Shown here piece by piece: positions 23,958-30,108 of a stretch of 30,108 nt of DNA (its first letter is position 1; every line of letters starts with the position of its first letter). The translations under genes and the position numbers were made by a program. The notes beneath the pieces were generated by a model. The model saw nothing but the letters and a program-made list of their open reading frames with translations, made no database searches and was not told the DNA's origin. This DNA is from JAIRVZ01 sp031553755. Lineage in GTDB: Bacteria > Bacteroidota > Bacteroidia > Bacteroidales > Azobacteroidaceae. The DNA lies in NCBI GenBank assembly GCA_031553755.1, contig JAVBKZ010000122.1:1-30108 (forward strand), read 5' to 3'.

Positions 23958-23989
23958 TTTTTGTTAATATTTTAAAATATTAACAAAAA
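23958..23989. repeat. 32-bp perfect AT palindrome
   Basis: TTTTTGTTAATATTTT (23958-23973) is followed directly by its exact reverse complement (23974-23989). It lies in the divergent region between the ytxH operon and the glycosyltransferase cluster, about 190 bases before the first glycosyltransferase. An operator is possible. The rest of this ~370-base gap shows only a weak -7-like CATATTTG near 24064-24071. Confidence 0.8.
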
Positions 23990-24177
23990 TTAACTTTTAG
24001 AGTGATTATAAAATTGACTTTCAAGTGTATTAGTGTAGTTCATTTTTTCTATTACCATAAATTGCATATTTGTAGTGTTAGCTTTTGTCTGAAATTATAC
24101 ACTTTTCGTGCTTTAATTATAAAAAAAATAATAAGCGAATAATGAAATATTTTAGCATTAATTAATTATTGCCACCT

Positions 24178-25257
24178 ATGAACTCGAAAATGATTAAATC
24201 AAAAACATTGGATGTCTGTACAGTCACCGTTCCCCGAGAATCTTATTACAGGTTGGAAAATTCGATTTCTCATCATATAAAGGCAGGGGCAGATAAAGTT
24301 GTTATATCACATGATATTGAAATTGTAGACTCCTTCGTTTTTAACAACAAGAAAAGGCAAACATCACCCTTGGTTAGTGTTGTTATGCCTGTATATAATG
24401 CCGAATTATATGTCTTCGAAGCTGTAGAGAGTATACTTCAACAAACTTTCGAAGACTTCGAATTCATTATTGTAGACGATGCTTCAACCGATAATACCCG
24501 GATTGTTTTAGATAAAATACAAGATTCTCGCATTGTCAGGATAAACAATACCAATCGTACCGGAAACTACAAATGCCGTAATCAAGCTCTGGATATTTGC
24601 AAAGGTAAATATGTTTGTGTGATGGATGCCGATGATATTTCCTATCTCGAACGTTTACGGAAACAATACGAATTCATGGAAAATTACCTTGAATATGCTG
24701 CTATAGGTTCAGACATCCTGTTTTTTTCAGAGCAGTCATCCACTCGTCTTTTCGAGCGTTTACGTGATCCGGATGAAATAAAAGTATCCTTGCTTAAAGA
24801 CAATGTTGCTACACACCCTTCCTTAATTATTCGAAAAGATATTTTAGAAAAAAACAAAATCAGATATAATGAAGAATATTTTTATTCAGGCGATTATGAT
24901 TTATTAGTGCAAATCAGCCGAATAGGGAATATTACTAATTATCCGGAACCTTTATTGCAATACCGTTTGAGTAATAACCAAATCAGTCAATCCAAGAGGT
25001 TAGAACAAATGATGTATGCCGACCGGATTCGTTTGCGGCAATTATCCAATTTCTGTATAAAACCTTCCATTGAAGAAATATTGATTCATTTAAGTTTGAT
25101 GAATGATTTCCCAATCTCTAAAAAACAACTTGAACAAGCAGAAAAATGGTGCAATAAATTGCTTGTTAAAAACAATAAACTAAAAATTTATAAACAAGAA
25201 TCCTTGTATAATTTCTTAGGACAAAGATTGTCTGTCATGATAAAATATTCTCATTAA
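24178..25257 (+). CDS. Family 2 glycosyltransferase A with N-terminal extension
   Basis: The 359-residue protein is read from ATG at 24178; an in-frame TTG at 24169 is less likely. Residues 65-290 are a GT2 GT-A domain: VSVVMPVYNAELYVFEAV, FEFIIVDDASTDNT, the metal-binding DADD (150-153) and SGDYDLLVQISR as acceptor or base loop. Residues 1-64 have no GT motif and may serve recognition. No membrane segment is visible, so it is probably cytoplasmic. A second GT2 follows after 18 bases, and no lipid-linked polysaccharide genes are near. The link to a downstream GG-leader precursor suggests the acceptor may be a peptide, as with SunS-type enzymes, but a glycan acceptor remains possible. Confidence 0.9.
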   Translation: MNSKMIKSKTLDVCTVTVPRESYYRLENSISHHIKAGADKVVISHDIEIVDSFVFNNKKRQTSPLVSVVMPVYNAELYVFEAVESILQQTFEDFEFIIVDDASTDNTRIVLDKIQDSRIVRINNTNRTGNYKCRNQALDICKGKYVCVMDADDISYLERLRKQYEFMENYLEYAAIGSDILFFSEQSSTRLFERLRDPDEIKVSLLKDNVATHPSLIIRKDILEKNKIRYNEEYFYSGDYDLLVQISRIGNITNYPEPLLQYRLSNNQISQSKRLEQMMYADRIRLRQLSNFCIKPSIEEILIHLSLMNDFPISKKQLEQAEKWCNKLLVKNNKLKIYKQESLYNFLGQRLSVMIKYSH

Positions 25258-25275
25258 AAATAAATACCAATTAAA

Positions 25276-26094
25276 ATGAAACCCGCTTTGAGTATTATTA
25301 TGCCCGTTTATAATGTTAAAACGGAATATCTTCGAGATTCTATCATTAGCGTATTGAACCAAACATTCGAAAATTATGAATTTTTAATTATCGATGATGG
25401 TTCGACGGATAATTGTATTGATATAACAAAAGCTTACTCAGATAAGCGTATCCGGATAATTTCAAATCATCATGATTTTATCGATTCTCTGAATAAAGGC
25501 CTAAAATCAGCTATGGGGAAATACATTGTAAGAATGGACGCCGATGACATAATGCTGTATAACCGCTTACAAGTGCAATATGATTTTATGGAATCTCATC
25601 CTGAAATTGATATTTGCGGTTCATGGGCGGAAACATTTGGAGAAAGTCAGGGAATTATCCGGACATACACAGAACACAAACAGATAGTTTCTTCTATGTT
25701 GCTATACAATCCGATGATTCATCCGTCAATTATGATGCGCCGGAAAGTTTGGGAAGTGACAGGAAAAAACTTATATCCGTATGGTTATCCTTGCGCAGAA
25801 GATTATAAACTATGGACAAATCTGGCTGATAAAGGATTCTGTTTTGCAAATATTCCTGAAGTTTTGTTGAAATACCGTCGCTCAGGAGAACAAGTTACGA
25901 GCCGGAAATACAAGGAAATGCTTCATTCAACCCTGAATATTCGTTTAGAATATTCACAACAGGTTATGGAAAAAATAACAGGTGACGAAGAACTGTATAC
26001 CGAATTTTTTAACCAATTGATAGAATTATATAACAATGAGTTAGTTGATATAGAAAATTTATCAAACATTATTTACCGGATTTATACTCTATAA
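25276..26094 (+). CDS. Family 2 glycosyltransferase B
   Basis: The 272-residue protein consists almost entirely of a GT2 domain: LSIIMPVYNVKTEYLRDSI, YEFLIIDDGSTDNC, GKYIVRMDADD with the DxD at Asp88-Asp90, and PYGYPCAEDYKLWTNLADKG. It is shorter than glycosyltransferase A and lacks its N-terminal extension, but the domains are similar enough for them to be paralogues. It is in the same operon (18-base gap before, 22-base gap after). The two enzymes may add sugars in sequence to one acceptor. Confidence 0.92.
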   Translation: MKPALSIIMPVYNVKTEYLRDSIISVLNQTFENYEFLIIDDGSTDNCIDITKAYSDKRIRIISNHHDFIDSLNKGLKSAMGKYIVRMDADDIMLYNRLQVQYDFMESHPEIDICGSWAETFGESQGIIRTYTEHKQIVSSMLLYNPMIHPSIMMRRKVWEVTGKNLYPYGYPCAEDYKLWTNLADKGFCFANIPEVLLKYRRSGEQVTSRKYKEMLHSTLNIRLEYSQQVMEKITGDEELYTEFFNQLIELYNNELVDIENLSNIIYRIYTL

Positions 26095-26116
26095 AATGAA
26101 AAAGTGAAGAAACAGC

Positions 26117-26545
26117 ATGATTATGGAAATGAAAGACAAAAACTTAAATCAAAATCTCAATTTCTTGTTAAAGGAATATGAAGAACTGATCCGATACATA
26201 TTTAAAGTAGAATGTGATTTATTCATGAAAATGGAAAGTTACCGGATTTTAGAACAAAAAAGAAATCTACAAAGCTTGAGTCAAAAAGAACAACAACAAT
26301 TTTATAAAGATATTTATTCTGTTTTTGTAAAATTGACCCAGACAATCCAAGATGCTTGCCCGGATTTGACTAAAGAAGATATTGTATTCTGTTGCCTCAT
26401 GAGATTAGGCCTGGATAATACTACCATTTCTTGTTGTATGGGGAATATTACATTGCAAGCTTTCAACCAAAGGAAATACCGGATAAAAAAGAAACTGAAA
26501 GAAACAGAAAGTAATGAGTTAATCGACCTGATTTTTCACTCATAA
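26117..26545 (+). CDS. Cysteine-rich helix-turn-helix protein
   Basis: The 142-residue protein has charged helices at 1-85 and an HTH-like region at ~90-133: LTKEDIVFCCLMRLGLDNTT, then a stretch with SCCMG and FNQRKYRIKKKL. The pattern resembles the C-terminal LuxR/sigma-region-4-like HTH of Bacteroidota regulators (L-T-x-x-D-x-x-x-C-x-L-x-R-L-G). Five Cys lie within about 35 residues (one after DA, then CC and CC), notable next to two thiol oxidoreductase genes. Start alternatives are Met1 and Met3. It is the third gene after the glycosyltransferases, probably the last before a new promoter. A local regulator of the cluster is the likely role. Confidence 0.7.
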   Translation: MIMEMKDKNLNQNLNFLLKEYEELIRYIFKVECDLFMKMESYRILEQKRNLQSLSQKEQQQFYKDIYSVFVKLTQTIQDACPDLTKEDIVFCCLMRLGLDNTTISCCMGNITLQAFNQRKYRIKKKLKETESNELIDLIFHS

Positions 26546-26655
26546 ATTGAAGAAAATGTCAAATTGTTATTTTTGAAAACTTAAGTAATTGATTATCAGC
26601 TTGAATTTAATTGAAATTGTTATTGTAAATAAGACGCATTTTATTTATTAAACAC

Positions 26656-26663
26656 TATCTTTG
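26656..26663 (+). promoter_or_regulatory. -7 box of the VKOR-precursor transcript
   Basis: TATCTTTG matches TAnnTTTG. Transcription would start near 26670, downstream of the in-frame TTG at 26666, so translation most likely begins at the ATG at 26714. Confidence 0.6.
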
Positions 26664-26713
26664 TTGTGTTAAATTTGCTGAATTTACAACATACATCAAC
26701 ATACAAATATACC

Positions 26714-28288
26714 ATGGAAAAAGCAGGAAATGTTTTCACGTCATGCTTGTCTTCATTAGGCGTGAAATATACCAAAACATTCGCGGAAAGTTTTTTCGGA
26801 GAACATCCCAATAAGTATAATATGTTGGGAATTTCCCAAATGTTATCCGATTATGGAGTTCAAAACAAAGGAATCCGGATTAGCGGAGATAAAAAGGAAG
26901 TACTCAATGATTTGGAAACTCCTTTTATCGCACATACAGGAGGCGATTTTGTCAATGTTATCAAAATAGAACCGGATAAGATTCATTACCATTGGCGGGA
27001 TAAGTTAATAACCAATACTCACGAAGAATTCCTTGATACATTTACCGGAAAAATATTATTAGTTGAGGCTGACGAAAACTCCAAAGAACCCAATTATAAA
27101 GAAAACCGGAAAAAGGAATACATAAGAACAGGTCAACAAATTATCTTATTAACGGCTATTTGTGTTTCTCTCCTGATAACATATATTTCTAAAAGTTATT
27201 ATAAAGTATCTGGCACGACATTGTCGCTAATTGTTAACCTGGTAGGAATTTATATCGGTTACTTGTTGGTACAAAAACAAATGCACATCCAAAGCGATTA
27301 TGCCGATAAAATATGTTCATTATTTAAACAGAAAGATTGCAATAACGTGTTGGAATCGAAAGCCGCTAAATTGTGGGGAGTAATCGGTTGGAGCGAAGTT
27401 GGTTTAGGATATTTTATTTCGAATGTAGTTATTCTATTGTTTTTCCCACAACTGGTTACCTACATGGCAATTATCAATGTCTGTACTTTGCCTTATACGG
27501 TATGGAGCATTTGGTTTCAAAAAGTCAAAGCCAAACAATGGTGCCCGTTGTGTTTGATCGTACAGATATTGTTATGGGCGGTATTTGCAGTCAACATCTT
27601 ATTCGGTTATATCCGAATTCCTGAAATTGATATTCCTGCGATTATTTTTACCGGTTGCATTTACCTGATTTCAGTCTTGATGATAAATACCTTAGTTCCA
27701 CTATTGTCCAAAGGGAAACAGGTTGAAAAAATACGGCAGGAAATAAACAGTTTGAAAGTATCGGAAGATGTGTTTCTCGCAGCATTGAAAAAACAGCCTC
27801 ACTACAAGGTTGATAAATCGACCTCCCGGATTCTCTTTGGCAGTAAAGAATCAAAAACATTGATAACAGTTTTTACTAATCCCCATTGTGAACCTTGTGC
27901 ACGTATGCACCAACGGATAGAAAAACTACAAACAACAGCAAATAACAGTTTTTGTTTCCAATATATTTATTCATCGTTCAACGAAGAATTGGAAATTAGC
28001 AACCAATTTTTAATTGAAAATTATTTGACAAATCCTGAGAATTATCAAACCGTATACAGCGATTGGTTCAAAGACGGAAAGTATAAGAAAGAAGACTTTT
28101 TCGAAAAATACAACTTCAAAAGGGATGCAACAGCCGTTTTAGATGAATTTCATTCACATAACCAATGGAAAGAAGAAACGAAACTGCGGGCAACACCAAC
28201 CATCTTGATTAATGGCTATGAATTGCCCAATAACTACAAAATAGAAGATTTAAGATATTTTACGCATTTGGTTATCGATACTAAATAA
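26714..28288 (+). CDS. C39-like/VKOR/thioredoxin fusion, membrane disulfide-forming protein
   Basis: The 524-residue protein has three parts. Residues ~1-120 are a C39-peptidase-like domain (LGISQMLSDYGVQNKGIRI, TPFIAHTGGDFVNVI, GKILLVEA). The usual catalytic Q-x-x-x-x-C-G is not seen, so proteolysis is doubtful. Residues ~135-335 carry about six hydrophobic segments of a VKOR domain with loop Cys201 and Cys209 and the active-site pair in WCPLC (Cys277, Cys280). Residues ~360-524 form a thioredoxin/DsbA-like domain with CEPC (Cys392, Cys395) and a cis-Pro region ATPTILING. VKOR oxidises a DsbA-like partner using quinone, here fused, so it should form disulfides in secreted protein. The GG-leader precursor is the next gene. 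Confidence 0.9.
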   Translation: MEKAGNVFTSCLSSLGVKYTKTFAESFFGEHPNKYNMLGISQMLSDYGVQNKGIRISGDKKEVLNDLETPFIAHTGGDFVNVIKIEPDKIHYHWRDKLITNTHEEFLDTFTGKILLVEADENSKEPNYKENRKKEYIRTGQQIILLTAICVSLLITYISKSYYKVSGTTLSLIVNLVGIYIGYLLVQKQMHIQSDYADKICSLFKQKDCNNVLESKAAKLWGVIGWSEVGLGYFISNVVILLFFPQLVTYMAIINVCTLPYTVWSIWFQKVKAKQWCPLCLIVQILLWAVFAVNILFGYIRIPEIDIPAIIFTGCIYLISVLMINTLVPLLSKGKQVEKIRQEINSLKVSEDVFLAALKKQPHYKVDKSTSRILFGSKESKTLITVFTNPHCEPCARMHQRIEKLQTTANNSFCFQYIYSSFNEELEISNQFLIENYLTNPENYQTVYSDWFKDGKYKKEDFFEKYNFKRDATAVLDEFHSHNQWKEETKLRATPTILINGYELPNNYKIEDLRYFTHLVIDTK

Positions 28289-28381
28289 CTGTTACTTCGT
28301 TGTAGAGTAATAGGCAATAAATAGGCCGTTTATTGTATGGAGTTACAACCAAAAATTATTAATAAATTAAATTTTAAGATC

Positions 28382-28672
28382 ATGAAACAACTTAAAAAAT
28401 TAAAGTTGAAAGATTTCAGCGAAATGACAGACAGTGAAATGAAGTTTGTTGTTGGAGGAAGTGGAGGAGGATCTGGTACTAAAGATAATCCGTTTCAACT
28501 GCCAGAAGTAGAAATATTTCCTTCCGGGTCTGGTTGTAAAAAAACAGTTTGCTCAAGTATGAAAGAAGGCGATAAATGTAGTATTATGTACGAAGGTAAA
28601 GTTTATGACGGACAATGTATTAAGGATCAATTTAATGATGGAGAATTATATTGTTCTGATGCATGGAATTAG
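28382..28672 (+). CDS. GG-leader peptide precursor with five core cysteines (RiPP/bacteriocin-like)
   Basis: The 96-residue product starts at ATG 28382. An in-frame start at 28337 adds 15 residues without leader character. The leader MKQLKKLKLKDFSEMTDSEM ends FVVGG (Gly25-Gly26), the double-glycine type used by C39 peptidase exporters and close in pattern to the Bacteroidales GG precursor family (K-L-K-L, then acidic, M, GG). The predicted 70-residue core begins SGGGSGTK and has Cys52, 57, 66, 79 and 91 in a polar C-terminal half. Five Cys allow two disulfides plus one free thiol. It follows the VKOR fusion by 93 bases with no promoter visible between. Mature activity is unknown. Confidence 0.8.
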   Translation: MKQLKKLKLKDFSEMTDSEMKFVVGGSGGGSGTKDNPFQLPEVEIFPSGSGCKKTVCSSMKEGDKCSIMYEGKVYDGQCIKDQFNDGELYCSDAWN

Positions 28673-28701
28673 TGTCTTTTTGGAAGGATAATTTTTAGTT
28701 A

Positions 28702-28754
28702 AATATGAGTCCAATTTAACTGCCACAAACAAATGGTTAATTTGGGCTCATATT
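28702..28754 (+). terminator. Long hairpin after the precursor gene
   Basis: A 19-bp arm (28702-28720) pairs with 28736-28754 with one mismatch and one GU. It starts 29 bases after the stop codon. No T-run follows directly, although TTTTTATT appears 15 bases later. It may stabilise or separate the precursor mRNA from the TlpA-like gene rather than stop all transcription. Confidence 0.55.
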
Positions 28755-28788
28755 GAATGTTACATGAGTTTTTATTATAAGTTTTAAT

Positions 28789-30108
28789 ATGAAAAATAAC
28801 GAACGATACATATTAATTATTTTTTGTTTTTTCTTGTTTATTTGTTGTCAAAAAAGTGTAAATTACGCAGCGACCTCTCAAATCAAATTAGGAATGACAG
28901 AAGTATCTGGTAAAATTGTTAATTTGGAATTACAAGATGGTTTCGAAAAATTTAAGATTAATTTGTTTTATCCCAATCCGGTAACTGGGGAGTTGGCGCA
29001 TCTTGAAGTAAATTTAGATGAAAATGGAAATTTTTATTTTGAAGTACCTTTAGAATGTGATAGCCTCTTTGGATTTCTAAATTCAGAACTATGGAAAACA
29101 AATTCTTTATTAATAAAATTAGTGAATGGAAAAAAAAGTTCAATGAAGATTATTGTTGACAAAAATGGTGATATAGAAATAAAAATAGATGATTCTCTGG
29201 AAATTACTTCTTATGATGCAGTAAATTGGAAAAAAATATATTTTCAGATGCATCAGTATGTACCGCTTGATGATAGAAAATCTAAACAACAAATATATGA
29301 ACTTGATCCGAAAGAATATGTTAAATTTTCTATTCAAAATATGGCATTCAGGATGTCGAAAATAGAAAAACACACAACTCTTTCTCCAAATATAGAATTA
29401 TTTGTCCTAAATTCTTTTAAGATGTTTTTTTTGAGAAATGTTCTTTTGGATTATAAAAATAGTATTGACTCCTATCGAACAGATCGTCTATCAGATAAGC
29501 AGAAAAATTTTGTTGTTCAAGAACCTAAATTGTCATATTATGAATTCCTTCAAGACTTTGCTCTTAATAACTCTCAATACTTGCTTGTCCCTGATTATTT
29601 TGAGGTATTGCAAGTTATTTTATCTAATAAAACGTTGAATATTTCTGCCATTGATGATATTCCGATAGATGTTTGGATCAAGCAAGTAAAATCTATTATG
29701 TCAGGTCTCACGGGGTTGGATTCGGGTTTATTTTATGAATTATTGATAGCGGGCGCTTATATGAAACAATTTAGAGACGATATTCGACCTTTAACCGAAA
29801 AACAAAAAGAAAATTTACAGAATTATAACTTTGAAAATAAAGATATTAAATATATTCTATTAAGAAAAAATGAACAAATTATAATCAATGAGAAGAATAA
29901 ACGCTTTGTGAATATCAACCAAACACCCGATGTTTCTAAAGAAAAACTGATGGATGTTATTATATCTAAATATAAAGGCAAAACAGTTGTTGTTGATTTT
30001 TGGGCTACATGGTGCCTTCCTTGTCTATCAAACATGAAGGAACTTATAGAGATTAAGAATGGTATTTCAGAAAAAGATGTGGCATTTATTTATATTACTG
30101 GTGAATCT
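28789..30108 (+). CDS. TlpA-like thioredoxin-domain lipoprotein, 3' end outside window
   Basis: The frame stays open for 440 codons to the window edge. The N-terminus (MKNNERYILIIFCFFLFICC) is a lipoprotein signal with lipid Cys at 19 or 20. Residues ~38-120 form a beta-rich N-terminal domain, and ~120-370 a helical region seen in large Bacteroidota TlpA-type proteins. The thioredoxin domain begins near 395: TVVVDFWATWCLPCLSNMKE, active-site Cys409 and Cys412. It would be anchored in the periplasm or outer membrane as a thiol-disulfide reductase or isomerase. Placed after a Cys-rich precursor and a VKOR fusion, it may correct or complete disulfides, or reduce a glycosylation-target Cys. This role is inferred. 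Confidence 0.88.
   Translation, partial: MKNNERYILIIFCFFLFICCQKSVNYAATSQIKLGMTEVSGKIVNLELQDGFEKFKINLFYPNPVTGELAHLEVNLDENGNFYFEVPLECDSLFGFLNSELWKTNSLLIKLVNGKKSSMKIIVDKNGDIEIKIDDSLEITSYDAVNWKKIYFQMHQYVPLDDRKSKQQIYELDPKEYVKFSIQNMAFRMSKIEKHTTLSPNIELFVLNSFKMFFLRNVLLDYKNSIDSYRTDRLSDKQKNFVVQEPKLSYYEFLQDFALNNSQYLLVPDYFEVLQVILSNKTLNISAIDDIPIDVWIKQVKSIMSGLTGLDSGLFYELLIAGAYMKQFRDDIRPLTEKQKENLQNYNFENKDIKYILLRKNEQIIINEKNKRFVNINQTPDVSKEKLMDVIISKYKGKTVVVDFWATWCLPCLSNMKELIEIKNGISEKDVAFIYITGES

Overview
The window looks like chromosomal DNA of a Bacteroidota bacterium, most likely a Bacteroidales member. The evidence is an AT-rich sequence, several -7 promoter boxes of the TAnnTTTG type, a SusC/SusD pair, a BACON-domain lipoprotein, type IX secretion (T9SS) C-terminal sorting domains, DUF5063 and DUF4143 proteins, and a GG-leader peptide precursor of the Bacteroidales type. 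Family or genus cannot be fixed from sequence alone.

Layout. (1) 1-3838, + strand: three T9SS cargo genes in a row. They are a 5'-truncated one, a YD-repeat-like one and a large beta-helix protein. The first two share nearly the same sorting domain. (2) 3839-5580: a promoter, a ~210-nt nested inverted repeat in the presumed 5' leader, and a BACON/FN3 lipoprotein. (3) 5598-12566, - strand: SusC, KilA-N, SusD and an AAA ATPase/DUF4143 gene. The ATPase lies between two 52-bp direct repeats made of the SusD 3' end and starts inside a 45-bp perfect palindrome. (4) 12681-15299, + strand: glyA and rarA, overlapping. (5) 15305-20016, - strand: a housekeeping run of TetR, FabG, RluA-type pseudouridine synthase, DUF5063, RNase D-like exonuclease and RlmI-like methyltransferase. 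(6) 20102-20232: initiator tRNA-Met with its own promoter and terminator. (7) 20428-22588: a CotH-kinase lipoprotein bracketed by two homologous ~150-nt structured repeats, followed by a terminator and a REP/MITE-like fold-back element. (8) 22775-23868, - strand: an envelope trio of YtxH, holin-like membrane protein and unknown protein. (9) 24178-30108, + strand: two family-2 glycosyltransferases, a cysteine-rich HTH protein, a C39-like/VKOR/thioredoxin fusion, a GG-leader precursor with five core cysteines, and a TlpA-like lipoprotein cut by the window end.

The most interesting candidate system is region 9. Secreted-peptide precursor, thiol oxidases and GT2 enzymes together resemble the logic of glycocins such as sublancin (two disulfides plus one sugar-bearing cysteine). 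This is an inference from gene content. No exporter is visible in the window, and no homology to SunS-type enzymes can be claimed by eye. Other points worth attention are the two structured leaders ahead of surface lipoprotein genes, the repeat-bounded ATPase insertion, and the KilA-N gene lodged between susC and susD.
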